Shown piece after piece: positions 1 to 10,823 of a stretch of DNA of 64,000 bases. Each line of letters opens with the position of its first letter. Position 1 is the stretch's first letter. The position numbers were made by a program, and so were the translations under genes. Location: positions 1-64,000 of the forward strand of contig JAITAB010000026.1 of assembly GCA_031284315.1 (NCBI GenBank), given 5' to 3'. The DNA is from Campylobacteraceae bacterium (GTDB taxonomy: Bacteria; Campylobacterota; Campylobacteria; Campylobacterales; Campylobacteraceae). The notes beneath the pieces were generated by a model. It ran no database searches. It was not told the origin of the DNA and saw only the letters and a list, made by a program, of their open reading frames with translations.

Positions 1-651
1 GCTTATGAAGACGGCGATTTTGCAAAAGCCGTGAAGCTTTACAATAAAGAGTGCGGCGGCGGAAATTCAAAAGCATGTTTTTATCTTGGCACGATGTATG
101 ATTTTGGAGACGACATAGAGCAAAATTATGCGGAGGCGGCAAAACTATATAAAAAAGCATGCGATAAAGATTACGCGGACGCATGCTACAATCTTGCCAT
201 ACTGTATGAAGACGGAAACGGCGTGAAGCAAGATTATGCGCAGGCAGTGAAACTTTATACAAAATTATGCAATAAAGATTACGTGGACGCATGCTACAAC
301 CTTGCCTTACTTTATGAAGACGGCAAAGGCGTGAAGCAAGATTATGCGCAGGCTGTGAAACTTTATACAAAAATCTGCGAACAGGACGATGTGGACGCAT
401 GCTACAACCTTGCCTTGCTTTATGAAGACGGCAAAGGCGCGAAGCAAGATTACGCACAGGCGGCAAAGTTGTATCAAAACGGCTGCAACAATAATGACGC
501 TCTTTCATGCAATAATTTGGCTTTATTGTACGAAACAGGCAAAGGCGTACAGAAAAATCAAAAAACGGCTTTGCAGCTTTACAAAAAAGCATGCGATTTG
601 GAAGAAGAACTCGGCTGCAAAAACTACAATTCACTTAAATCGCCGCTATAA
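1..651 (+). CDS. Sel1-like repeat protein (5' truncated by window edge)
   Basis: Reading frame is open from base 1; repeated units of the form ACYNLALLYEDGKGVKQDYAQAVKLYTKxC are typical of Sel1/TPR-like repeats. Confidence 0.9.
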   Translation, partial: AYEDGDFAKAVKLYNKECGGGNSKACFYLGTMYDFGDDIEQNYAEAAKLYKKACDKDYADACYNLAILYEDGNGVKQDYAQAVKLYTKLCNKDYVDACYNLALLYEDGKGVKQDYAQAVKLYTKICEQDDVDACYNLALLYEDGKGAKQDYAQAAKLYQNGCNNNDALSCNNLALLYETGKGVQKNQKTALQLYKKACDLEEELGCKNYNSLKSPL

Positions 652-653
652 TA

Positions 654-700
654 AATAAAGGCATTTTCGCAATACGCGCAAGATGCCTTTATTGTCTCCT
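654..700. terminator. Rho-independent terminator after Sel1 gene
   Basis: Inverted repeat AATAAAGGCAT (654-664) / ATGCCTTTATT (683-693) just downstream of the stop codon. Confidence 0.6.
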
Positions 701-813
701 CAACTTTAAGCCTTATGAGAAAAAAAGTAACCATATCTGCAAATATAATACCGCAGCTTTTTCTAATGGTTTGGAGCGTTAAATTAGCGGTTTTTTATAA
801 CGCGCCGCATAAG

Positions 814-855
814 AAGTTTAAGTGGTTTTTGTTTGGTAGCTGGGGGGAGACTTGA
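814..855. repeat. att direct repeat, tRNA-distal end
   Basis: Duplicate of the tRNA 3' end, 41/42 identical to 6103-6144. Confidence 0.88.
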
Positions 856-1083
856 TTGAATATCCTTGCTTGCTAAGTAAGAAAAAGCCCTTAAACACGG
901 TGTTTGTTAGGCGCTTTAAGGTTTGAGAAAATGGGTAAAAGGTAACCTATGAGTAACCTTACCTTGAAAATCGTATCTTAAAGCTATGTTTTTAGAGTGG
1001 GTTTTTCTGAATAGCGCGCGTTAATTTTAACGGGTGGTTTTATCAGTAAGCGCATTCTAACATATTTTTTTAAAAGGATTTGT

Positions 1084-1284
1084 ATGGAAAAGGTGGCTAT
1101 CCCTGACGAGGTTAGAATGGAGATTGTCAAAGAGTTTCAAATCTGCCAAGCTATTTTAAATTTAAAAATGGAGTTGGCAGACGCTGAGGGCGGAGGATTA
1201 GATGTAGTTTCTGAATTGCTATCGGATAAAATAGACTATGTTTATCGTTTGCTGTTTAAAGGTGAGTTGCCTAAAACGGCTTAA
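1084..1284 (+). CDS. Hypothetical protein of integrative element (66 aa)
   Basis: ORF preceded by AAAAGGATTTGT, ends before a hairpin-like GGGTATCAT...ATGATACCC and T-run. Confidence 0.5.
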   Translation: MEKVAIPDEVRMEIVKEFQICQAILNLKMELADAEGGGLDVVSELLSDKIDYVYRLLFKGELPKTA

Positions 1285-1502
1285 ACCTGCGGGGTATCAT
1301 TTTTATGATACCCTTTTTTTTAGTTTGTAAAAACTCCACTTAACTTTTTTTTAAGGCAAAATGGCTTGTAGATTAACTTAGTATCTGCAAATTTTTCATA
1401 CTCTAAAAACATCTCCTCAATTTTGGATACATCTTTTTTTACTCAATCCGTTTTAAGCGTGTGTACGCTATGATGTACGCAAATTTTAAAGAGGTATGAA
1501 AC

Positions 1503-1745
1503 ATGGTAAGCGTAAATATTACAAATTTCAGAAAATCTATTTTTAGCATACTTGAACAGACTATCAAACATAATGAACATGTAAGCGTTAATACCAAAGC
1601 GGGCAATGCCGTTATTATGAGCGAGGACGATTACAACGGGTTAATGGAGACTTTGCATTTGTCGTCTATGATAAAAGAAACGATTACAGAAGGGCTAAAA
1701 ACTCCATTATCCGAATGCGTATCAGAGGATAAGGTTATTTGGTGA
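1503..1745 (+). CDS. Phd/YefM-family antitoxin
   Basis: MVSVNITNFRKSIFSILEQTIKHNEHVSVNTKAGNAVIMSEDDYNGLMETLHL is a typical Phd/YefM N-terminus; overlaps the toxin ORF. Confidence 0.85.
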   Translation: MVSVNITNFRKSIFSILEQTIKHNEHVSVNTKAGNAVIMSEDDYNGLMETLHLSSMIKETITEGLKTPLSECVSEDKVIW

Positions 1746-2002
1746 AAATAGTTTACACAAAAAGAGCTTTAAAGGATATTCCAAAATTAAAATCGGCGGG
1801 ACTTGACAATAAAGCAAAAACTCTCATAGAGCTAATAAAGCAAAATCCTTTTAAAACTCCTCCGCGCTTTGAAAAACTGCAAGGGGATTTAAGCGGAGCT
1901 TACTCACGCAGGATAAACATACAACACAGACTTATCTATGAAGTGATAGAAACCGAACACACAATAAAAATAATCAGTCTATGGACACATTATGAGGGAT
2001 AG
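1739..2002 (+). CDS. Txe/YoeB-family RelE-like toxin
   Basis: KIVYTKRALKDIPKLKSAGL...FEKLQGDLSGAYSRRINIQHRLIYEVIE...KIISLWTHYEG matches the YoeB/Txe pattern; 4-codon-scale overlap with antitoxin. Confidence 0.87.
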   Translation: MVKIVYTKRALKDIPKLKSAGLDNKAKTLIELIKQNPFKTPPRFEKLQGDLSGAYSRRINIQHRLIYEVIETEHTIKIISLWTHYEG

Positions 2003-2334
2003 AGGTTAAAATCGCTTAGCGTTTGATTTAGAGGGCAAAGATGACGATTTTAAATCCTATCGTGAGTAAAAAGAGAAAATCCATTGAAACCGTTATTAAA
2101 TAAGTTGCATAATAGCGCGAGGCTATGGGGTAAAATGAAATTTAACGCGCGGGGATAATACTTGTTACATAACTGCATACTGTTTTTAGAAGCTTAGTTT
2201 ATTCTTAAATCATTATGTAGAGAGAGAGGGTTATTTTGTAAGTGAACACACGCACGCGTGTTAAGATAAATAGAGACTGCAAACGAGGGATAGTTAATTT
2301 TTAAGGATTAATTAAGTGCCGTAATGCTAAAATA

Positions 2335-2886
2335 TCAATTAGTAATTAAGTCTATTATGTGCTTAAACTCTAAAAGAGGCAATGAGAGAAGCTCGGGGTT
2401 AGCCGTAGGTATGGTTATCGTAGCTTCTATCCTCCATAAAGGGTATGATAAGCGGTTCTTTGATTGTTTATTGTAGATAGTTACCTTATCAAGCGTGGGA
2501 TAGCCCGTTTGGTTTATGTAGTAAGTATCTGTGTCCTTGTATCTTGTTAAACCTTCAAGGTTTGGTTCTGATGAGGTATCAAAACAGATGTCAAGGCTTG
2601 TAATGGGTAAGAATGAGGTTACTTTTCTTATCAAGTCAAGGTTCGGTTCTTTGTCAGGCTGAGATATGCCAAAGATTACAAGCATAGCGTTACGGTATTT
2701 TGGCGGGTTAGAGTAATTGTAGAAATAAATGTTTTCATTCTCTAATCTGTAAACGCTCGTAAGTTCTTTTTTGGTTAGTCTCTTAGTAAGCTTATTACAA
2801 AGAGAATGTTCTTTGGTAAGTTTAATCCACTCCCCTAATGATTTAACCTTACTCTGCTTGTATTGCTTGCTGTATTCAAACCTCAT
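2335..2886 (-). CDS. Rep-like (rolling-circle replication initiator-like) protein, possibly N-terminally frameshifted
   Basis: SLDICFDTS...LDKVTIYNKQSKNRLSYPLWRIEATI resembles the lDlavD ... YDK ... RiE pattern of Rep_trans/inovirus-type initiators; the frame stays open upstream without an obvious start. Confidence 0.4.
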   Translation of the reverse strand: MRFEYSKQYKQSKVKSLGEWIKLTKEHSLCNKLTKRLTKKELTSVYRLENENIYFYNYSNPPKYRNAMLVIFGISQPDKEPNLDLIRKVTSFLPITSLDICFDTSSEPNLEGLTRYKDTDTYYINQTGYPTLDKVTIYNKQSKNRLSYPLWRIEATITIPTANPELLSLPLLEFKHIIDLITN

Positions 2887-3318
2887 CGTATCAATGGATA
2901 GTTTTATTTGTTGTTCGAGATTAAAGCGTTCGAGGTCGTCTGCTATGGCTAAGTTTGTCTTGCTGAACGGTCTTGCATTAGGCGCGCGCGAGGGAATGCT
3001 TCATAGCCCATACACGCTCAAAGCCCTTGCTATCGTGGCTATTGCCGATTTGAGCCTTTTGAGTGATGAACTTACTTGACTGCAAAAAGCTTTAAATAAC
3101 AAGGGGTATTTTTTTAAGGTAAAAGTATTAACTTTTAAGTATTGTTTAAGCATAGAACAACCTGCTTTTATGATTTTATGATATGGTTTTTCGCTTGTCC
3201 AAAGAAAATTTTAAGCTTAGTAATACTTATTTGATTTTTTATGTTATTTATGGTAAAATTCATTCTTCATCTCCATAAGAGAGGCAACTAATGCCTCTCT
3301 ATTTTAATTTAATACTTT

Positions 3319-3600
3319 TTACGGTATCATAATATGAGTGTTTTTATCACTCTCATCACGGGATACAGAGCAACCACCCCAATAACCGCTCCGTATCCCG
3401 TTTAGATACCTCTTAGCTTTATTGTAGTCAATAATCCTCCACCATTTAAAGGTATGGGTTTCATTCCATTCACCCTTACAAATGCCCTCGCGCTTTAATT
3501 CATTAAAGTACGCATTAGCATTTGAGATATTAAACTGCGCGGCAGTAACCTGTCCGCGTTCGCTCATTGCCATAAGTAGGGTTTGTTTATGATTACTCAT
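3319..3600 (-). CDS. Hypothetical protein of integrative element
   Basis: ORF in a tightly packed minus-strand run (overlaps 3593..3877). Confidence 0.55.
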   Translation of the reverse strand: MSNHKQTLLMAMSERGQVTAAQFNISNANAYFNELKREGICKGEWNETHTFKWWRIIDYNKAKRYLNGIRSGYWGGCSVSRDESDKNTHIMIP

Positions 3601-3877
3601 AAGTTCCTCCTCTTAAAAGTTTGATAACCGATTTTGCTTTGGCTTCATCGTTAATCGCCCAAACGGGGATAGCTTTGCCATTAGCAATGGTAATCGTTAG
3701 AGATACAATCCCGAGCCGTTGTAATGTCTGAAAATCATCAGTTAGATGAGGTTCATCATACAAGCCATCTAAGGTATCGTATGGAATGGGTTTACCGCTT
3801 AAAACGATGTGATGAAGAGCGTCTAAGACTTTCTCTCCTCTGTAATCCTTTGGAGTTTTAACCATTGGACACCTCAC
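3593..3877 (-). CDS. Hypothetical protein of integrative element
   Basis: ORF overlapping both neighbours by 4-8 nt, operon-like. Confidence 0.55.
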   Translation of the reverse strand: MRCPMVKTPKDYRGEKVLDALHHIVLSGKPIPYDTLDGLYDEPHLTDDFQTLQRLGIVSLTITIANGKAIPVWAINDEAKAKSVIKLLRGGTYE

Positions 3878-4065
3878 GCTGTTTTTTGTGAACGGCTATC
3901 AAGCCATTCATCTAAATCTTTAAGTCTGTAAAAGACTTTACTATTTCTCTCGCTAAGTTTAATAAACTTAGCGCCTAAGCCCGCTCTTTTTAAGCGGTAC
4001 AGTGTGGAAACTGACAAGCCGAGATATTCTGCGGTGTCTTTTAGCGTTAAAATGTTTTTTTCCAT
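3874..4065 (-). CDS. AlpA/MerR-like helix-turn-helix protein (putative excisionase/regulator)
   Basis: MEKNILTLKDTAEYLGLSVSTLYRLKRAGLGAKFIKLSERNSKVFYRLKDLDEWL matches the AlpA/HTH_17 pattern. Confidence 0.85.
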   Translation of the reverse strand: MEKNILTLKDTAEYLGLSVSTLYRLKRAGLGAKFIKLSERNSKVFYRLKDLDEWLDSRSQKTA

Positions 4066-4250
4066 TTTAAACCTTTGTGTAAATTTTAAACATTTGAATG
4101 TTTATTAATTGAAATTATGGCAAATAGTGGCAGAAATGATAACCTTAAAATCTTAGGGTATCATAGCCCGCTAAAAATGGGCGTTCTCTCTAATATGTAG
4201 TGATTTTTAAAAAAAATATGTGATTGTTGGCAAGAAAAAACAGAAAAATA

Positions 4251-4880
4251 TTATTTTTTTGATAATACCCATTGTATGAGAAGTTCATTCATTTCACGCG
4301 CTTTTTCTAATGCTCGCTTAGAAGGCGCTCTGGGTTTGGCAAAACTACCTCTGTAGAGGTTGGATGTCTGTTTGTAAAGTTCAAACAGTTCAAGAGCTTT
4401 GACTTTTGGAATGATATTAAACCTTGTAATATGGTCTAAATACTTTGCAAAAATATGCTCTGGGGATAATGGCAAGTGTGGCAAGGGAATTCGCTGTTTG
4501 GTTTTTTGACTGATTTTTTTTGCCTCTCTGATAAGCTGTTTTTGTTTGGCCGCAAGGTTTTTAGTTTCAGTAGTATTTAGCGCGGCTAAAAGATTATTAT
4601 CATTGGCAACCAAATCGGAATAAAGTTCCGTAAAACATACATAATAAAGATACTTTTTTTCAACTGCGGAATATTGAGAATAATCGTTTAGTTCTTTTAA
4701 TATTTCCAAATCTTCATTATCAATCATTCTGGTAATAATTTCGTTAATCCGCTTTATCGGTTCGGAAAGATATTTTTTAACTTTTTCATCATCAAAGCTT
4801 GGTATCTGCGCCGATAAGCTATTGTGTATGTTCTCGGTTGCTTTTTTAATCTCATCATCTTTATTTATTTTCATTTCCAT
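4251..4880 (-). CDS. Hypothetical protein of integrative element
   Basis: 209-aa ORF overlapping the integrase stop region. Confidence 0.6.
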   Translation of the reverse strand: MEMKINKDDEIKKATENIHNSLSAQIPSFDDEKVKKYLSEPIKRINEIITRMIDNEDLEILKELNDYSQYSAVEKKYLYYVCFTELYSDLVANDNNLLAALNTTETKNLAAKQKQLIREAKKISQKTKQRIPLPHLPLSPEHIFAKYLDHITRFNIIPKVKALELFELYKQTSNLYRGSFAKPRAPSKRALEKAREMNELLIQWVLSKK

Positions 4881-5968
4881 AGCCCCCTTACCGCTTCTAA
4901 TCCATTATCGGGCGATAGTTTTGCATATCTCAAAGTGTCTTTAATATCTTTGTGGTCTAAGAGTTTCATAATCGTGAATATCGGCACTCCGTTAATCGCC
5001 AAAAGACTTGCGAATGTATGCCTTAGGGTATGGATAACCACTCTGTTTTTAGCGTCTTTTGTATTAAGTCCTTGATTAAATAGGCTGTTTAGTATCGGTT
5101 GGAGCTGTTTTTGAATGGTTTTAGGCGAGGTAGTAATAACTTTATCGTTTGGAGTTTGGAGTTCAGAATACCGCGCTTTGAGTAATGGCAAAAGGCTATC
5201 GGAGATAAAGCCTGCGTATGTGTTATTTGTTTTATGGTTTTTAAGCTGAATAGCGCGGGTGATGAGGTTAATATCTTTTTTGGTTATGCTTGCTATCGTT
5301 TCTAATCTCCCCCCCGTGTTTAAAGATAACTCCACGAATAATAAAAGCATAGGTTTGTCTTTGATAGTTTCTTTGAGTTGGACGGCCTCCCCATGCGCTA
5401 AATATCTAACACGCTCATTATCAATCTTTGGCTTATCTATTTTTTTACACGGGTTTTGCCCTTTAAAAAACTCTCTATCAATTGCAAAATTAAAAATGGT
5501 ATTTATTCTTTGTAAGTAGGTCGTAACGGTTTTGGGCGATTTGCTGTCGTTGGTGAGTTTGTTTTTGAATTTATTCACGGTATCAATGGTTATCTCATCT
5601 AAACGGCTGTTACCAAAAATATCTTTTATCGCTTCGTATGCGAGGGTTACCTTTTTGGAGTTGGTTTTACTCTGAACATACTTATCTATCATATCGCTAA
5701 ACAGTACGCCTGATTTATTTTTGTATTTAACTATCGGTGCGTCCTCGCCAAATCTTGCTTTATTGATGATGTCGTTTCTTTGTTGCGCGCAAAAGGGTTC
5801 ATTGACGCCCGCGCTCTCTTTACCGATAAATAGTTTGTGAGTTTTACCTTGTAACTTGTATGTGATAAAGTAGGATTTATCTTTTTTTGGTTTGCCGTCT
5901 GCTATGATATTGTAATAAACGCCTATGAATTTTTTGCTTTTTATGAGTTTTGTCCCTTTGGTTTCCAT
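4871..5968 (-). CDS. Tyrosine recombinase/phage integrase
   Basis: C-terminal HTLRHTFASLLAINGVPIFTIMKLLDHKDIKDTLRYAKL contains the R..HxLRH..Y catalytic pattern. Confidence 0.95.
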   Translation of the reverse strand: METKGTKLIKSKKFIGVYYNIIADGKPKKDKSYFITYKLQGKTHKLFIGKESAGVNEPFCAQQRNDIINKARFGEDAPIVKYKNKSGVLFSDMIDKYVQSKTNSKKVTLAYEAIKDIFGNSRLDEITIDTVNKFKNKLTNDSKSPKTVTTYLQRINTIFNFAIDREFFKGQNPCKKIDKPKIDNERVRYLAHGEAVQLKETIKDKPMLLLFVELSLNTGGRLETIASITKKDINLITRAIQLKNHKTNNTYAGFISDSLLPLLKARYSELQTPNDKVITTSPKTIQKQLQPILNSLFNQGLNTKDAKNRVVIHTLRHTFASLLAINGVPIFTIMKLLDHKDIKDTLRYAKLSPDNGLEAVRGLWK

Positions 5969-6102
5969 TTTTATCCCCTTTGAGAGTAACCTATTAGTAA
6001 CCGTATTTTATCAAAGATAACCTTAATTGACAAGATATGATTTTTATGCTATCATTACGAAATACGATTTCAAGAGGCTTTTAGAAGTTTTTGAAGTCGT
6101 TT

Positions 6103-6144
6103 AAGTTTAAGTGATTTTTGTTTGGTAGCTGGGGGGAGACTTGA
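6103..6144. repeat. att direct repeat, tRNA-proximal end
   Basis: 41/42 identical to 814-855. Confidence 0.88.
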
Positions 6145-6199
6145 ACTCCCGACCTCCGGCTTATGAGACCAGCGCTCTAACCAGCTGAGCTACCCAGCC
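6123..6199 (-). tRNA. tRNA with CAT anticodon (tRNA-Met, or Ile2)
   Basis: Reverse complement GGCTGGGTAGCTCAGCTGGTTAGAGCGCTGGTCTCATAAGCCGGAGGTCGGGAGTTCAAGTCTCCCCCCAGCTACCA folds as a cloverleaf, anticodon CAT, encoded CCA. Confidence 0.95.
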
Positions 6200-6316
6200 A
6201 TAAAAAAGGGAGTAATTATATAGCGTAGTTACTTATAAATGCCTTTGAAATTTACAACTTCTTTTAAAGAGCGGTTCATGCGCGCTTTATCGGATTTTTC
6301 GCTCTTTAAATTTAAG

Positions 6317-8329
6317 CTATTTAAAAATTTTATCCAACGCCTTGTTTATCTTGTCGCTGTTTTTGTCAAGATATCTGTTTATCTCTTTTGCCGCTTTATC
6401 CTGCAAATATTTAGAACTGTCAACAGAAACCTTCGGCTTATCGGTCGTGCCTGTGATTTTGCCGTTGATATCAGTTTTTTCTATCTGTATTTTAAGCGGT
6501 ATATCCAAAACCGTGTCCGTTATTTTGCCCTCAGGAACATTCAAAGATACCTTTTTGCTTTTCGCATCAAATAAAAACTTTATCTTTCCATTGTCTATAT
6601 TTCCGTCAAGCAAAATATTTTCATACGCCTCTTTGCTCATGTCAAAATTTAAAAATGTTTTTACCAAGTCCCCAAGCTGTGTTTGAGTAATATGCCCGCT
6701 CGGACTTTCCGCCTTGAAATTGCCTTTGCTTGTATTGACATTATAATCGGCGTCAAGTTTTATTTTAGCGTCAAAAATCTGAGGATAACTCAACATTTTT
6801 AACAGCTCAAGCGTTGACAAATTTGCGCCGTTTATTTTAGCTGTGTTATTTACAAAGTCAAAGTTGATATTTCCGCCCGCGACATTACTCTTACCGCTTA
6901 CCTTAAGCATTTTATCCTTATAGTCCGCTTCACCTTCTACTGCGATGGAACCTTTCATTTTTTGTCCCGTTATACCGTCAAATTTGGAGAGGTCTTTTAT
7001 ATCTGCGGCATATATTGATTTGAGTTCCGTTTTCGCCGTATCAAAAACGCCGTCAAATTTTTCAAGATTGAGTAAGGTTGATAAAAATTTCATATCAAAT
7101 TTAATATTGTTTTTATTCATGACGATATTTGTTTTCGCGCTAAAATCAGTCTTTGGCAGCGTTATATTAAACTCTTTTTTCATGACGGCGGCATTCACAA
7201 GACCGTTCGTCAAATCTGCGTCAATAGCGCCGACTTGATTTGCCAAAGAGCTAAATTGCGCTTTTAGATTTAGATTTGCATTTGCATAAGACGGCATAAC
7301 AAGCGTATTTAAAATTTCCGATATTTTTGCATTTGCCAAACTCGCGTCCAATTTATCATCATCAAGTTTTGCCGCAAGTTTTCCGCCCGCGAAATTGTCG
7401 CTATTTATATTTGCCGCTATCTTGCCGTTGGCATATTTTACATTGCCATGCAGCGATACCGCTCCTTGAAGCGCCATGCCGGCAAGAGTTTCCAACTGTT
7501 TTAGGTTTGGAATGTCAAGCTTATATGCGCTTGAAATATTAAATGTATTAATATTGACTTTCAAGTCCGAAGCCTTTAAATTCGCCAAAGATGAAGCAAG
7601 TTCCACAACGCCGACCAAATCCTGACTATTTGAGAGTTTCAAATCAGCGGACATTTTATATGAAATATCGTCTTTTAGCGTCAGATTAAACTCTTTTTTC
7701 AGCGTATTTTTATATACTGCCCCATTATCTACATGTAAAAGCGCGTCTCCATCGAGCTCGTTTTTTTCGTTAGGATTGATATGTATTTTAGCCGAAAATA
7801 AACCGTCAGCGTATATCGGCTGCCCCAAAATAGCCAAAACTTTCGCCAATTTTAATTTGTTTGCGTCGATATTTATTGTTGCGGGCTTAAAATCTTTCAA
7901 AACGGCGTCAAAATTCAAAGCCGCGCCGAAAATATCGCCTGTGCCGTTGATATTTATATCTTTCAGACCGCCTGCCGCATTTCCGTTTAACGCCAAAGGT
8001 TCATTTATTTTGATACCGCCCATTTCGGGCAATTTATCGGCATTTACCGAGTAATTTATATCAAACGACTGTTTAAAAAGATTTATTCCGCCTGATGCTT
8101 TGGCTTTAACGCTCTCCAAAACAACCGCTTCCACATCAATGGAGCTAAATCTCAAATAAAACTTCTCAAGCCTTATATCTATGCCGCTCGCTTCTTTTGC
8201 CTTCTCCTCAATGATGGGTTTTAAAATGCCGTTTCCGAACTCCGTGAAAAGCAAAACATATACCAGCGCTACTATAAGCACAACCAAAATCAAAACGCCC
8301 AAAAGAAAAATTTTGATGAACTTTTTCAT
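6317..8329 (-). CDS. AsmA-like inner-membrane-anchored periplasmic protein
   Basis: Single N-terminal TM helix followed by long AsmA-like repeats (GINLFKQSFDINYSVNADKLPEMGG, FAGGKLAAKLDDDKLDASLANAK). Confidence 0.6.
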   Translation of the reverse strand: MKKFIKIFLLGVLILVVLIVALVYVLLFTEFGNGILKPIIEEKAKEASGIDIRLEKFYLRFSSIDVEAVVLESVKAKASGGINLFKQSFDINYSVNADKLPEMGGIKINEPLALNGNAAGGLKDININGTGDIFGAALNFDAVLKDFKPATINIDANKLKLAKVLAILGQPIYADGLFSAKIHINPNEKNELDGDALLHVDNGAVYKNTLKKEFNLTLKDDISYKMSADLKLSNSQDLVGVVELASSLANLKASDLKVNINTFNISSAYKLDIPNLKQLETLAGMALQGAVSLHGNVKYANGKIAANINSDNFAGGKLAAKLDDDKLDASLANAKISEILNTLVMPSYANANLNLKAQFSSLANQVGAIDADLTNGLVNAAVMKKEFNITLPKTDFSAKTNIVMNKNNIKFDMKFLSTLLNLEKFDGVFDTAKTELKSIYAADIKDLSKFDGITGQKMKGSIAVEGEADYKDKMLKVSGKSNVAGGNINFDFVNNTAKINGANLSTLELLKMLSYPQIFDAKIKLDADYNVNTSKGNFKAESPSGHITQTQLGDLVKTFLNFDMSKEAYENILLDGNIDNGKIKFLFDAKSKKVSLNVPEGKITDTVLDIPLKIQIEKTDINGKITGTTDKPKVSVDSSKYLQDKAAKEINRYLDKNSDKINKALDKIFK

Positions 8330-8409
8330 GTTACACCCTGCCTTTTATTTTTTATTAGAATACTTTAGTCAAATCAACTCAAGTATTGTGATTTTACTTG
8401 TGTTAGGTA

Positions 8410-8438
8410 TTGACATTTTAGACCAAATATTGTAAAAT
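8410..8438 (+). promoter_or_regulatory. groESL promoter (TTGACA - 17 nt - TAAAAT)
   Basis: TTGACA 8410-8415, TAAAAT 8433-8438, upstream of groES. Confidence 0.65.
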
Positions 8439-8439
8439 T

Positions 8440-8466
8440 CCGTCACTCATTTAAGTTGAGTGCTAA
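8440..8466. promoter_or_regulatory. CIRCE operator (HrcA site), imperfect left half
   Basis: CCGTCACTC-N9-GAGTGCTAA compared with consensus TTAGCACTC-N9-GAGTGCTAA, immediately upstream of groES. Confidence 0.85.
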
Positions 8467-8493
8467 AAAATCAATATTTGGAGGACGAATAGC

Positions 8494-8763
8494 ATGAAGT
8501 TTCAACCGCTGGGTCAACGAATTTTAGTTGAAAGAGTTGAAGAACAGACAACTACTGCGTCAGGCATTATTATACCTGATAATGCAAAAGAAAAACCTTT
8601 GCACGGAAAAGTGCAGGCTGTAAGCGAAGAGGTGAAAGAGAAGAAATTGGTCAGTGCGGGCGATACTGTCGTATTTGCCAAGTATTCAGGCTCGGAAATC
8701 ACGCTTGATAAAAAAACATATTTAGTCATGAACATTGAAGATGTTCTTGGAATTTTAAAATAA
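8494..8763 (+). CDS. groES: Co-chaperonin GroES
   Basis: [35 protein letters not shown]... is full-length GroES. Confidence 0.98.
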   Translation: MKFQPLGQRILVERVEEQTTTASGIIIPDNAKEKPLHGKVQAVSEEVKEKKLVSAGDTVVFAKYSGSEITLDKKTYLVMNIEDVLGILK

Positions 8764-10413
<1,650 letters not shown>

Positions 10414-10457
10414 TTTCGTTCATTTTTGCAATCCTGCCTTTTGGGCGGGTTTGTTTT

Positions 10458-10490
10458 GCAGGCTTTCATGTGAAAGCCTGCATTTTCTGC
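10458..10490 (+). terminator. groESL terminator hairpin
   Basis: Perfect inverted repeat GCAGGCTTTC-ATGT-GAAAGCCTGC (10458-10481) followed by ATTTTCT. Confidence 0.65.
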
Positions 10491-10823
10491 ATGTTTTTTA
10501 AAATCACAGTTTTTTATATTTGTTAGATTTTGCATAAAAGGTTTTGCAATCTTTTATCGCTTTCGTTTGCAAAAGCGCATGCAAGTTTTTTATTTTTAAA
10601 TATTTTAAAAGCCAAAAGCGTTTTTTATTCCCAAATTTTGACCGTTTTACTATAAAATTTTTATAATATTTACCTTAAAATTATAAAAACTGTTTTGCTA
10701 CAAAATTACTCGCTTGCAAAATAGTAATGTTACTAAAAGTTACATATATCTTTCAAATTTCTTTTTGCCATATACTTCACGCCTATAATAAAAAAGCAGT
10801 GAAATAATTCATAAGGAGAAAAT

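Larger units (their letters stand above)
814..6144. mobile_element. Integrative element in tRNA 3' end (IME/satellite-like, ~5.3 kb)
   Basis: 42-bp direct repeats AAGTTTAAGTG(G/A)TTTTTGTTTGGTAGCTGGGGGGAGACTTGA at 814-855 and 6103-6144 (one mismatch); the right copy overlaps the 3' end of the intact tRNA; tyrosine integrase lies next to the tRNA end; AlpA-like, Rep-like and TA genes are inside. Confidence 0.88.

Noticed and set aside
389-658. 89-aa alternate-frame ORF in the first Sel1 gene, and similar ORFs at 13368, 13968 and 20422
   Set aside because: Out-of-frame readings of repeat units in genuine Sel1 genes
2771-3079. 102-aa plus-strand ORF in the island
   Set aside because: Overlaps the Rep-like minus-strand coding region and its upstream extension; low-complexity Ser/Leu composition typical of antisense
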